In this document: piece by piece, positions 53,912 through 62,288 of the stretch
Numbering within the stretch: the stretch's first letter is position 1
Layout of the letters: every line of letters begins with the position of its first letter
Assembly: GCF_003202035.1 (NCBI RefSeq)
Contig: NZ_QJKC01000014.1
Location: 1-64,000, forward strand
DNA length: 64,000 bases
Origin: Aquitalea magnusonii
GTDB taxonomy: Bacteria > Pseudomonadota > Gammaproteobacteria > Burkholderiales > Chromobacteriaceae
Direction of reading: 5' to 3'
The notes under the pieces: generated by a model
The model's database searches: none
The model's input: only the letters and a program-made list of their open reading frames with translations
Told to the model about the DNA's origin: nothing
Made by a program: the position numbers and the translations under genes

Positions 53912-56413
53912 TCAGGCAGCCGGCCAACAGTGTTGTGCGCGTTGACGTACTTCGCTGGCAGCCGTCAGCCGCTGCATGGCGCTTGCTTCGCGCTGGCATT
54001 CGGCATAGTCCAGCCCGCGGATGCGGCTCTTGATCTCCGGCACCAGACCGGGGCTGACCGACAGCTCGCTCACCCCCAGTCCGACCAGTACCGGCACCGC
54101 GACCGGATCGGAGGCCAGCGCACCGCATACGCCCACCCACTTGCCATGCTGGCGTGCGCCCGCCACCGTCATGGCGATCAGCCGCAGCAGCGCCGGGTGC
54201 AGGGCATCCATCCGCGATGCCAGCGTGGCATTGCAGCGGTCCATGGCCAGGGTGTACTGGGTCAGGTCATTGGTGCCGATGGAGAGGAAGTCGGCATGGC
54301 GGGCCAGCTGGTCGGCCAGCAGGGCGGCGGCAGGCACTTCGATCATCACCCCGAGCTGCGGACGCTCGCTCAAGCCCAGTTGGCCGGCCAGCAGCTCCAG
54401 CCGCTGTCGTACCCGCAACAGTTCGTCCACTTCACTGATCATCGGCAGCAGGATGCGCAGCCGCGACAGCGGCTGTACCGACAACAGGGCATTCAGCTGC
54501 AGGTCGAGCAGGGCCGGGTCGGCAAAGCCGCTGCGGATGCCACGCAAGCCCAACGCCGGATTTTCCTCGGCCGGCAGCTGCAGATAGGGCAGTTCCTTGT
54601 CGCCCCCCACATCCAGGGTGCGGATGATGACGGGACGTTCCGGCATGGCATCCAGCACCGCCTGGTAAGCCTGTTGCTGCTCGGCGGCATCCGGTGCCTG
54701 CTGCCTGTCGATAAACAGGAATTCGGTGCGGGTCAGGCCCACGCTGTCCGCACCATGGCGCAGGCCGTCGCGGGCTTCATCGGCATTGGCAATATTGACG
54801 GCCACCTCGATGCTGACGCCGTCCAGCGTGACGGCTGCGGCATTGGCGCAGGCCTGCATGTGCTGTCGTCGCTGGGCCAGCGCGGCGATGCGCGTGGCCG
54901 CCTCGCTCAGGGTGCGCTCATCCGGAGCGGGATGGCAGCAGCCCTGGCTGGCATCCAGCAAGACCTGTTGCCCGCTGTGCAATTGCAGGGCGGCAGGCCC
55001 GCAGGCCACCAGGGCCGGAATGCCCAGTGCCCGCGCCAGAATGGCCACATGTGCCGTGGCACCGCCGGCGGCGGTCAGCATGCCGGCCACCTTGTCCTGC
55101 GGCAGGCTGGCCAGCTGGGACGGGGCCAGGTCTTCCGCCACCAGGATGACCGGGGTACTCAACTGCAGCGGCTGCATTTCCTCGCCCAGCAGGATCTGCA
55201 ACAACTGGCGCTGCAGATCGCGCAGGTCGGCAATGCGCTCGGCCAGCAGCGGATTACCCAGCGCCGCCAGCAACTGGCACTGGGTACTGATGGCCTGGCG
55301 GAAAGCAAAGCCGGCGCTCTGACCGCTGGCGATGCCCTGCTGGCTGGCCTGCAATAGCTCGGGGTCATCCAGCAGGGCCAGATGAGCGGAAAAGATTTCG
55401 CTTTGCGTGAGGGCGCCACGTCGCTGGGCATCGTTGACCGACTGGCTCAGCCGGCCACGCAGCTGTTGCAGCGCCTGCTGCAGCAAGTGTGTTTCCCGCT
55501 GCGCATCCTCCGCCCATTGCAATGGCTCCGGTTCACTCATGTCGAGTCTGAGTACCGGGGCGATGGCCAGCCCCGGTGCGGCGCACACGCCACTCAGCAG
55601 GCCCGCCGCCACCGCTGCCGGTTGCGCCACCGGCGATGCCGGGGCATGCCCGCCCTGGCTGCGGGTCTGCAGCGCGGCAATGACGGCGGCGGCGGCCGCT
55701 GCGGCATCGCTGCCCTGTGCCAGCACCTCGACATCGTCCTGTTCGGCGACACCCAGCGTCATCAGCGCCACCATGCTTTTGGCGTTGGCGCGCTGCCCCT
55801 TGAACGCCACCTGCACCTGGGCGGCAAACGGCCGTGCCGCATTCTGTACCAGTGCGGCCGGGCGGGCATGCAGGCCACCGGCATGTCGTACCGTGGCATG
55901 CCCGCGGCTTTCGCCTGCCGGCGTGCTGGCAGGGCTGCTGCTGGCAGCTGGCAAGGCATGCAGGCGCAGCAGCGGTGTTTGCCCGGCCTGCGCCAGCCCG
56001 CTGGCGCGTTCGGCCAGCTGGTAGTGTTCACCATTGGCAATCACCAGCATGCTGATCAGCGAGGCGGCCCGGCGTGCCACGGCATCCAGATCGACCTCGA
56101 TCAAGGGCTGCCCCTGCCGCACGCGGTCGCCCTGCGCCACCAGCGCGGTGAATCCGGCTCCAGCTAGCTGCACGGTGTCGATGCCGACATGCAGCAGGAT
56201 TTCCGCACCATTGGCGGCGGTCAGCGTCAGGGCATGGTGGGTGCGCGCCAGCTGGCTGATCACGCCATCACAGGGAGCAAGCAGGGTGGAAGACAGGGGT
56301 TCGATGGCCAGGCCATCGCCCATCATCAGGCCGGCGAACACCGGATCGGGCACTTGCGGCAAGGGCAGCAGCGGCCCGCTGAAAGGGGCCATGAGTTGCA
56401 GCGAAGGGTTCAT
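53912..56413 (-). CDS. nagF: Multidomain PTS protein: EIIA-HPr-enzyme I
   Basis: An 833-residue fusion of all soluble PTS steps. EIIA (glucose family) spans residues 1-150, with His75 in LLHVGIDTVQL. HPr is at about 170-255, with His182 in GLHARPAALV. Enzyme I is at about 270-833, with His455 in GGATAHVAILARALG, followed by the PEP-binding barrel (GLTRTEFLFIDR, RTLDVGGDKELPYL, GTNDLTQYTLAMDR, GVCGALASDP). It takes phosphate from PEP and passes it to NagE. The ATG at 56413 has GGAGG 6 nt upstream; ATG 56419 would have no spacing. Same order of use as NagF in pseudomonads. Confidence 0.94.
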   Translation of the reverse strand: MNPSLQLMAPFSGPLLPLPQVPDPVFAGLMMGDGLAIEPLSSTLLAPCDGVISQLARTHHALTLTAANGAEILLHVGIDTVQLAGAGFTALVAQGDRVRQGQPLIEVDLDAVARRAASLISMLVIANGEHYQLAERASGLAQAGQTPLLRLHALPAASSSPASTPAGESRGHATVRHAGGLHARPAALVQNAARPFAAQVQVAFKGQRANAKSMVALMTLGVAEQDDVEVLAQGSDAAAAAAAVIAALQTRSQGGHAPASPVAQPAAVAAGLLSGVCAAPGLAIAPVLRLDMSEPEPLQWAEDAQRETHLLQQALQQLRGRLSQSVNDAQRRGALTQSEIFSAHLALLDDPELLQASQQGIASGQSAGFAFRQAISTQCQLLAALGNPLLAERIADLRDLQRQLLQILLGEEMQPLQLSTPVILVAEDLAPSQLASLPQDKVAGMLTAAGGATAHVAILARALGIPALVACGPAALQLHSGQQVLLDASQGCCHPAPDERTLSEAATRIAALAQRRQHMQACANAAAVTLDGVSIEVAVNIANADEARDGLRHGADSVGLTRTEFLFIDRQQAPDAAEQQQAYQAVLDAMPERPVIIRTLDVGGDKELPYLQLPAEENPALGLRGIRSGFADPALLDLQLNALLSVQPLSRLRILLPMISEVDELLRVRQRLELLAGQLGLSERPQLGVMIEVPAAALLADQLARHADFLSIGTNDLTQYTLAMDRCNATLASRMDALHPALLRLIAMTVAGARQHGKWVGVCGALASDPVAVPVLVGLGVSELSVSPGLVPEIKSRIRGLDYAECQREASAMQRLTAASEVRQRAQHCWPAA

Positions 56414-56585
56414 CGACATCCTCCTGTCTAAGCCAGGAGGTGCCGTCCCGCAGGGAGGACTCCTGGCGTTCAGGCCGCGCCGGGCCGGCTGCACCAACAA
56501 CAGGCGCAAGCCGGGCCGGACACGGCGCCAAACCGTGTCTGTTCTGTCACTGGCTGCCGGCTGGCAGCCATGTCTGGAGCAGGCT
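56414..56585 (-). promoter_or_regulatory. Structured intercistronic leader of nagF with alternative pairing of its Shine-Dalgarno
   Basis: The 172 bases hold stems TGGCTGCC/GGCAGCCA (56551-56570), GACACGG/CCGTGTC (56519-56539) and GCCAGGAG/CTCCTGGC (56432-56467, with an inner TCCC/GGGA). On the minus strand CCTCCTG (56440-56434) can pair with the upstream CAGGAG, or with the nagF Shine-Dalgarno CAGGAGG (56426-56420) through a 7-nt loop. The two are mutually exclusive, as in a translational switch. Confidence 0.5.
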
Positions 56586-57608
56586 TCAATGCGTGCGCGT
56601 TACCTTGGACAGATGACGCGGGGTATCGGGATTGAGGCCACGCGCCTCGGACAATTGTGCGGCCATCAGGTAGAAGCTCTGGATGGCCAGCAAGGGGTCC
56701 AGCGCCTCGTCATCCGCCACGCTGAGGGTCAGGTCGCGGCTGGGCTCATCGGCCGGTGCGGCCAGCAGCACCCGCGCTCCACGGCCACGCATCTCGGCGG
56801 CCAACTCGATCAAACCCTGTTGCTCCGGTCCGCGCGGCGCAAACACCAGCAAGGGGTAACCTTCGTCAATCAGCGCCATCGGGCCGTGCTTGATTTCCGC
56901 GCCGGAGAAGGCTTCGGCCTGGATGGCGCAGGTTTCCTTGAACTTGAGTGCGGCTTCCAGCGCCACGGCAAAGCCAAGGCCACGCCCCACCACCATGATG
57001 CGTTCGGCGGTGGCCAGCACCGGGATGGCTGCGCTCCAGTCCTGGCGGCAGGCTTGTTGCAACTGGCCGGGCAGTTGATCCAGTGCCCGCAGCAAGGCGC
57101 TGTCACCCTGCCAGTGCGCCACCAGCCGGGCCACGGCAGAGAGCGAGGCGATATAACTCTTGGTGGCGGCCACGCTCTTTTCCTCGCCGGCGCACAAGGG
57201 CAGCGACCACTCACAGGCAGCCGCCAACGGCGACTCATGCTTGTTGACCAGGGCTACCGTGCGCGCTCCGGCAGCGGCCAGGCGGCTCATGGTGTCGATC
57301 AGGTCCGGGCTTTGGCCGGATTGCGACAGGGCCACCGCCAGCTGTCCCTTCACCGCCAGCGGCGCGTGGTGCAGGGTCACCAGCGACATGGGCAGGGACA
57401 CCACCGGCACACCCAGGCGCTGCATGGCCAGATAGGCGAAATAGCTGGCGGCATGGTCGGAGCTGCCGCGTGCCACCGTCAGCGCCAGCGTGGGCGGAGT
57501 GGTGGCCAACTCGCGCCCCAGCACGGCCAGGCCTTCATCGGCATACATGTGTTGGGCGGCCACGGCATCCGCCGCAGACAGGGCTTCTTCATACATCAGA
57601 GACGACAA
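56586..57608 (-). CDS. SIS-domain glucosamine-6-phosphate deaminase (NagB-II/AgaS-like)
   Basis: A 340-residue protein with two SIS domains, like the isomerase half of GlmS without the glutaminase. ARGSSDHAASYFAYL, ALSQSGQSPDLIDTM, GEEKSVAATKSYIASL and VVGRGLGFAVALEAALKFKETCAIQAEAFSGAEIKHGPMALI are typical. It replaces classical NagB in many proteobacterial nag operons and makes fructose-6-phosphate and ammonia. The start is probably TTG at 57608 (GGAAGGGG at 6-nt spacing, giving MSSLMYEEALSA); ATG 57596 lacks a spaced Shine-Dalgarno. It overlaps the nagA 3' end. Confidence 0.88.
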   Translation of the reverse strand: MSSLMYEEALSAADAVAAQHMYADEGLAVLGRELATTPPTLALTVARGSSDHAASYFAYLAMQRLGVPVVSLPMSLVTLHHAPLAVKGQLAVALSQSGQSPDLIDTMSRLAAAGARTVALVNKHESPLAAACEWSLPLCAGEEKSVAATKSYIASLSAVARLVAHWQGDSALLRALDQLPGQLQQACRQDWSAAIPVLATAERIMVVGRGLGFAVALEAALKFKETCAIQAEAFSGAEIKHGPMALIDEGYPLLVFAPRGPEQQGLIELAAEMRGRGARVLLAAPADEPSRDLTLSVADDEALDPLLAIQSFYLMAAQLSEARGLNPDTPRHLSKVTRTH

Positions 57609-58710
57609 GGTGTTCCCCTTCCAGATAGACATCCAGCAAATTCATGGCTTCATCCAGCACCAGCACATCGGCCCAGGCTCCCGCCTGCAGCCGGCCGCGG
57701 TCGGCATGGCCCAGATAATCGGCCGGATACAACGACAGCCGGTGCGAGGCCTCGGCCAGCGGCAGGCCGATGGACAGCAGATTGCGCAAGGCCTGATCCA
57801 TGGTCAGCGTGCTGCCCGCCAGGGTGCCGTCGGCCAGCCGCACCCCACCCAGGCATTTGTGCACGGTATGTGAGCCCAGCTTGTATTCGCCGTCCGGCAT
57901 GCCGGCAGCGGCGGTGGAATCAGTCACGCAGTACAGGCGTGGAATGGCGCGCAAGGCGGTGCGGATGGCGCCGGGATGCACATGCAGCAGGTCCGGAATC
58001 AGCTCGGCATAGTCGGCATGGGCCAGCGCCGCCCCCACCATGCCCGGCTCGCGGTGATGCAGGCCGCTCATGGCATTGAACAAATGGGTAAAACCGGCAG
58101 CGCCCTGCTGCAGCGCTTGCACGCCATCTTCATAACTGCCCAGGGTGTGGCCGATCTGCACCCGGATGCCGGCATCGCTCAAGGCGCGGATGATCTCCAT
58201 GTGGCCGGGGATTTCCGGCGCCAGCGTCAGCAGGGCAATCGGGGCCAGGCGGCCCAGCTTTTCGATTTGCGACAGCACGGCACGACAGGCATCGTCCGGC
58301 TGCGCGCCCAGCTTGCCGGGATTGATGTAGGGGCCTTCCAGATGCACGCCCAGCAGCCGTGCCATGCCGGGGCTGCGCTGACGACAGCAAGGACCAAGCG
58401 CGGCCAGCACGTTTTCTATCTCTTCCATGGGGGCGGTCATGGTGGTGGCCAGCATGGCGGTGGTGCCATGCCGCGCATGCAGCCGGGCCACCGCTGCGGC
58501 CGCCTGGCCGCCTTCCATGATGTCTACCCCGCCGCCGCCATGTACATGCAGGTCGATAAAGCCGGGCAGGATGTAACGCTCCACTGCGTGGCCTGAGGCC
58601 AGCCGGCCATCGATGGCGGCGATGCGGCCATCCGGGCCCAGGGTGATCGTGCCGTCCAGCCAGCCCGTGCTGCTCAGGATGCGGCCCTGCAGTACATGTC
58701 GTGTCGTCAT
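57589..58710 (-). CDS. nagA: N-acetylglucosamine-6-phosphate deacetylase
   Basis: A 373-residue amidohydrolase. LPGFIDLHVHGGGGVDIMEG starts the metal site. GVHLEGPYINPGKLGAQ holds the Glu ligand, IGHTLGSYEDGVQALQQGAAGFTHLFNAMSGLHHREPG supplies the His ligands and substrate loop, and YCVTDSTAAAGMPDG has the catalytic Asp. It deacetylates imported GlcNAc-6-P. Its start overlaps the nagR stop by 4 bp. Confidence 0.96.
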   Translation of the reverse strand: MTTRHVLQGRILSSTGWLDGTITLGPDGRIAAIDGRLASGHAVERYILPGFIDLHVHGGGGVDIMEGGQAAAAVARLHARHGTTAMLATTMTAPMEEIENVLAALGPCCRQRSPGMARLLGVHLEGPYINPGKLGAQPDDACRAVLSQIEKLGRLAPIALLTLAPEIPGHMEIIRALSDAGIRVQIGHTLGSYEDGVQALQQGAAGFTHLFNAMSGLHHREPGMVGAALAHADYAELIPDLLHVHPGAIRTALRAIPRLYCVTDSTAAAGMPDGEYKLGSHTVHKCLGGVRLADGTLAGSTLTMDQALRNLLSIGLPLAEASHRLSLYPADYLGHADRGRLQAGAWADVLVLDEAMNLLDVYLEGEHLVVSDV

Positions 58711-59441
58711 CGTCTCAGTTCAGCGACAAAGTCGTAGTAGTCGTTACGGCAATAGGTGTCAGTCAGCTCTATCGCCAGATTGTCGGCATTGAAGCCGATG
58801 CGGGTAATCAGCAGCATGGCCTCGCCCTGGCGGATGCCGGCCAGCGCCGCGATCTCCGGCGAGGCATTCACCGCGCGGATGTGCTGCAAGGCACGCACCA
58901 CCGAGTGGCCGGCAGCATCCAGGTAGGCATACAGCGAGTTGCCCACTTTATGCGGCTCTGGCAGATAAGCCACTGGCAATGTGGTCATCTCTATCGCCAT
59001 CACCACGCCGTCCGCCAGCCGCTGGCGCTTCAGCCGTGCCACCTGCGAGGTGGGCGACAGCCCCAGCTTGATCACCTCGTCGTTGCTGGGCGGATGAATG
59101 CCCCGCTCCAGCCATACCGACGAGGGCTCGAAGCCGCGCTGCCGCAACTGCTCGGTAAAGCCGGTCAGGCGCGACAAGGGTTGTTCCAGCCGGGGCGTGA
59201 TGAAAGTGCCCGAGCCGTGACGGCGGCGAATCAATCCCTGCTCCAGCAATACATCCATGGCCTTGCGGGCGGTCACCCGCGAAATGCCCAGTTCTTCCGA
59301 AAAGGTCCGCTCCGATGGCAGGGCCTCATCGGCCTGCCACCAACCGGCATTGATGGCATCGGCCAGCTTTCTGGCCAGTTGCAAATACAACGGGGTGGTG
59401 GATTCCCCTTCCGGTTTAAGTGCGCTCCAGCGATTTTCCAT
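58707..59441 (-). CDS. GntR/HutC family regulator of the nag operon
   Basis: A 244-residue regulator. The winged helix-turn-helix is PLYLQLARKLADAINAGWWQADEALPSERTFSEELGISRVTARKAMDVLLEQGLIRRRHGSGTFI, followed by a UTRA ligand domain (FTEQLRQRGFEPSSVW... to DYYDFVAELRR). This is the type of NagR/DasR/NagQ, which respond to GlcNAc-6-P or GlcN-6-P. The ATG at 59441 has a weak Shine-Dalgarno. It is the first gene of the operon, and phased AATACCA repeats lie over its promoter. Confidence 0.9.
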   Translation of the reverse strand: MENRWSALKPEGESTTPLYLQLARKLADAINAGWWQADEALPSERTFSEELGISRVTARKAMDVLLEQGLIRRRHGSGTFITPRLEQPLSRLTGFTEQLRQRGFEPSSVWLERGIHPPSNDEVIKLGLSPTSQVARLKRQRLADGVVMAIEMTTLPVAYLPEPHKVGNSLYAYLDAAGHSVVRALQHIRAVNASPEIAALAGIRQGEAMLLITRIGFNADNLAIELTDTYCRNDYYDFVAELRR

Positions 59442-59524
59442 AAGCGGTCTGCATGTGGTCTTGACGATAACAGGCTCAATATCGCATTCATCGCCGGTTG
59501 CGCCTAGCGGCTGGATTGCTGATG

Positions 59525-59558
59525 AAGTTAATACCACTTAAATACCACGTCAATACCA
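59525..59558 (-). promoter_or_regulatory. nag operon promoter within three 11-bp-spaced AATACCA repeats
   Basis: AATACCA occurs at 59530, 59541 and 59552, exactly 11 bp apart, so the copies face the same side of the helix. On the minus strand TTGACG (59548-59553) and TAACTT (59525-59530) are 17 bp apart and lie within this array. A repressor bound here would block the promoter. Confidence 0.65.
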
Positions 59559-59861
59559 ATTTTCTCAAATTCCCAGTAAACAGCTGGGCAAAGGCAAGAC
59601 GACAGGTAGTAGCTGCCGCCAGCGTCGCGGGCTTTTCCCGCAGGACCGGCAGGCTGCCATATCAAATACCAGCGGTAATTGGTATTGAATTGGTAATAAA
59701 TAACGAGCTAAACCGTGCAGAGCCTGCGGCCTGGGCCGGCAGCGGCCGACAGGCCGGACATGGTCTTGTCCAGCACAGGGCCGTGGTGGCATGGCGGTGC
59801 CAGCGTGGTCAGAAAACCACAACAACTGGTATGAAGGGATGACCGCGCAATCGCGCACATG
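59559..59861. other. Intergenic region upstream of the nag operon
   Basis: No gene is supported between nagR and the EamA terminator. A second operator-like cluster lies at 59665-59697; otherwise I see nothing definite. Confidence 0.4.
59665..59697. promoter_or_regulatory. Second cluster of TGGTATT/AATACCA sites
   Basis: AATACCA (59665) faces TGGTATT (59680), and TGGTAAT follows at 59691, 11 bp after it. It lies about 130 bp upstream of the promoter array, far enough for DNA looping by the same regulator. Confidence 0.5.
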
Positions 59862-59891
59862 AAAAAGGGCCGCTGCGCATGCAGGGCCCTT
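59862..59891 (-). terminator. Rho-independent terminator after the EamA gene
   Basis: On the minus strand AAGGGCC and GGCCCTT form a stem with a 13-nt loop, followed by TTT. It lies about 40 nt after the stop of the exporter gene. Confidence 0.75.
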
Positions 59892-59933
59892 GGCTGGGGG
59901 AGTACAGCGGCCGTCCAGCGCCGCAAGGGGGGA

Positions 59934-60809
59934 TCAGCGCTTGCGCCAGCTGATGAGAATGACCCCGGACAGGATGATGACCATGGCGATGATTTCCTGC
60001 TGGCCGACATGTTCGCCCAGCAGCACGACCCCCAGCATCACCGCAATGATGGGGTTGACGTAGGCATAGCTGGTGGCCGCTGCCGGCGACACCGTCTTCA
60101 GCAGATGCAGATAAGCGCTATAGGCCAGCATGGAGCCAAAGATCGACAGATAGGCAATGGCTGCCCAGCCCTGCCAGGACGGTGGCGCAGCCAGCCGCTC
60201 GCCCACCGCGGCACTGCCCAGCAGCAAGGCGAGACCGCCAAAAATCATCATCCAGGCACTGCCCATCGGCCCCTTGGGCTGCACGATGACCCGGCTCCAG
60301 GCCGAACCCAGTGCCCAGCCAGCCGAAGCAAACAGCAGCCAGAATGCCCCCAGCGGGCTGGCGCGCAGATTGGAACCCAGATTCAGCACCAGCATGCCCA
60401 GCATGCCCAGCGCAATACCTGCCCACTCGCGCCGCGTGGCGCGCAGGCCGAAACAGAAGCGGCCAAACAGCACGGTAAACAGGGGCACGGTGGCCACCAC
60501 CAGCGCCGCCACCCCGGAGGACACCTGTTTTTCTGCCAGGGTGACAAAGCCATTGCCGATGGCGGGCATCAACACCCCCAGAATGGCGGCCCCGCGCAGC
60601 TCCTGCCGGCTGGGCAGACGATGGCCACGCAGCAGCAGAAAGGCCAGCATCACGCTGCCGGCAAACAGGAAACGCAAGCCAGCCATCATGAAGGGGGGCC
60701 AGGATTCGATGCCGATGCGGATGAAGAAATAGGTGGAGCCCCAGATCACATACAGGGCGAAGAAGGCTGACAGGGTCAGCATGGACAGCGAAGCGTGGCG
60801 GGAAGACAT
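59934..60809 (-). CDS. EamA/DMT family transporter, YedA-like
   Basis: A 291-residue protein with ten predicted helices in two EamA repeats. FALYVIWGSTYFFIRIGIESWPPFMMAGLRFLFAG is the typical start of the drug/metabolite exporter branch, and SYAYVNPIIAVMLGVVLLGEHV the typical end. The substrate is not predictable. It sits directly downstream of tolQ on the same strand, where tolR would normally be. Confidence 0.9.
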   Translation of the reverse strand: MSSRHASLSMLTLSAFFALYVIWGSTYFFIRIGIESWPPFMMAGLRFLFAGSVMLAFLLLRGHRLPSRQELRGAAILGVLMPAIGNGFVTLAEKQVSSGVAALVVATVPLFTVLFGRFCFGLRATRREWAGIALGMLGMLVLNLGSNLRASPLGAFWLLFASAGWALGSAWSRVIVQPKGPMGSAWMMIFGGLALLLGSAAVGERLAAPPSWQGWAAIAYLSIFGSMLAYSAYLHLLKTVSPAAATSYAYVNPIIAVMLGVVLLGEHVGQQEIIAMVIILSGVILISWRKR

Positions 60810-60924
60810 GGCGGACTCGGCGATACTGGCCGCCTACCATGCCTTCCGCATGCAGAAAACTCAAGCCCTGCCGGGAAAAGATCTGTTCTGCTGGCAGAAC
60901 AATCCCGCCCCGGCACGCCGTGGT

Positions 60925-61593
60925 CTAGCGGGTGGCCAGCCGTTGCAGGATGTTGGAAAACTCTTCCATATAAGTGTCGAAGCGGGTGGCCAGCCGGTCG
61001 ACATCGGTGGCAAAGCGGTTATAGGCCACCACGGCCGGAATGGCGGCAAACAGGCCGATGGCCGTGGCCACCAGCGCCTCGGCAATACCCGGCGCCACGG
61101 TGGACAAGCTGGCCTGGCCGGCATTACCCAGCCCGATAAAGGCATGCATGATGCCCCACACCGTGCCGAACAGGCCGACATAGGGGCTGACCGACCCCAC
61201 CGTCGCCAGAAAGGAAGTATGGCTGTCCAGCGCATCCAGCTCGCGCTGGGCGGCAGCGCGCATGGCACGGCGCGAGCCATCCATGATGTCCGACAGCTCG
61301 GCGCTGCTGCGGCCGCGCAGCTTGAGGAATTCGGCAAAGCCGGACTGGAAGATGCGTTCCATGCCCACGCTGTCGTTGCGCCGGTTGGCATCTTCGTACA
61401 GCCGGTTCAGGTCGGCCCCGCTCCAGAAATTGCGCTCGAACTCGTCACTGTGGCGGCGCGCTGCACGCAGCACGGCAATCTTGTTGAAGATGAGTGCCCA
61501 GGACAGCACGGACACCACGGCCAGGCCGGCCATGACCAGCTGCACCACCAGGCTGGCGTTCATCACCAGGCTGAAAATGGAAATCTGCTGCAC
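60925..61593 (-). CDS. tolQ: TolQ proton-channel protein of the Tol-Pal system
   Basis: A 222-residue MotA/TolQ/ExbB protein with three membrane helices: SLVVQLVMAGLAVVSVLSWALIF, then SPYVGLFGTVWGIMHAFIGLG and APGIAEALVATAIGLFAAIPAVVAYNRF. The N-terminus and the FERNFWSGADLNRLYE stretch are closer to TolQ than ExbB. The start is GTG at 61593 with AAGGA 6 nt upstream. TolQ energises outer-membrane invagination with TolR and TolA, but neither gene follows here. Confidence 0.88.
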   Translation of the reverse strand: MQQISIFSLVMNASLVVQLVMAGLAVVSVLSWALIFNKIAVLRAARRHSDEFERNFWSGADLNRLYEDANRRNDSVGMERIFQSGFAEFLKLRGRSSAELSDIMDGSRRAMRAAAQRELDALDSHTSFLATVGSVSPYVGLFGTVWGIMHAFIGLGNAGQASLSTVAPGIAEALVATAIGLFAAIPAVVAYNRFATDVDRLATRFDTYMEEFSNILQRLATR

Positions 61594-61619
61594 GATGTTT
61601 CCTTGTCAAAAAGTGCGGC

Positions 61620-62207
61620 CTAGCGCAAGACGCGGCCGCTGGCGAAATCGATGATGGTGGAAGGTTTTCTGCGCTTGCCGATACGGCCTGGCAGGGTCAG
61701 TACCGTAGGGCCAAAAGCCTGACGACAGGCCCTTGCTGTCTTTAACGCACGTTGCCCGGCACGGTTGGCCGAGGTCGACACCAGCGCCGTACCCAGTGCC
61801 CGGCACAAGGCCGCCGCCTCGCCGTGGGCGGTAATGCGCACGGCTATCTGCTCATGGCGGCCACGCAGCGCGGGTGGCACCTTGTGCGAGGCCGGCAGCA
61901 AAAAGGTATAAGGACCGGGCCAGTAGCCGCCAAGTTCCGCCCATTGCGCCGCGGAAAGCGGCTTGACCAGATGGCGGATCTGGCTGACATCGGCGGCGAT
62001 GACGATCAGCCCCTTGTGGTTTGGCCTGGCCTTCACCGCCAGCACGCGCCGGATGGCGCGCACATCCCCGGGCAGGCAGCCCAGACCAAAACAGGACTCG
62101 GTGGAATAGGCAATCACGCCGCCCGCTCGCAAGCGCGCGCGTGCCTGCTGCATCAGGCCGGCCTTGGGCAGGCGGCGACGGGACGACAGCAATGGCAGGT
62201 GGGACAT
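61620..62207 (-). CDS. tsaC: Threonylcarbamoyl-AMP synthase TsaC (Sua5/YciO/YrdC family)
   Basis: A 195-residue protein with the YrdC fold. AYSTESCFGLGCLPGD, KARPNHKGLIVIAADVSQI, WPGPYTFLLPA, AVRITAH and LVSTSANRAGQ are the family's substrate-binding motifs. It makes the threonylcarbamoyl-AMP intermediate for the t6A37 modification of tRNA. The length fits TsaC without the Sua5 C-terminal domain. It lies 26 bp before tolQ. Confidence 0.9.
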   Translation of the reverse strand: MSHLPLLSSRRRLPKAGLMQQARARLRAGGVIAYSTESCFGLGCLPGDVRAIRRVLAVKARPNHKGLIVIAADVSQIRHLVKPLSAAQWAELGGYWPGPYTFLLPASHKVPPALRGRHEQIAVRITAHGEAAALCRALGTALVSTSANRAGQRALKTARACRQAFGPTVLTLPGRIGKRRKPSTIIDFASGRVLR

Positions 62208-62288
62208 CGGCTAGCAAACCACGGAAAAACAGAAGCTGCCATTGTAGCGGCAGCGCCCCCCGCGGCGAAACCGCGATCTGCGGTGGTG

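Noticed and set aside
52205-55357. 1050-codon plus-strand open frame opposite nagE and nagF
   Set aside because: It spans two well-supported genes in antisense and is rich in His, Gln, Arg and Gly, as expected for antisense of GC-rich coding DNA.
56034-58079. 681-codon plus-strand open frame opposite nagF, the deaminase gene and nagA
   Set aside because: It crosses gene borders on the other strand and has shadow-type composition.
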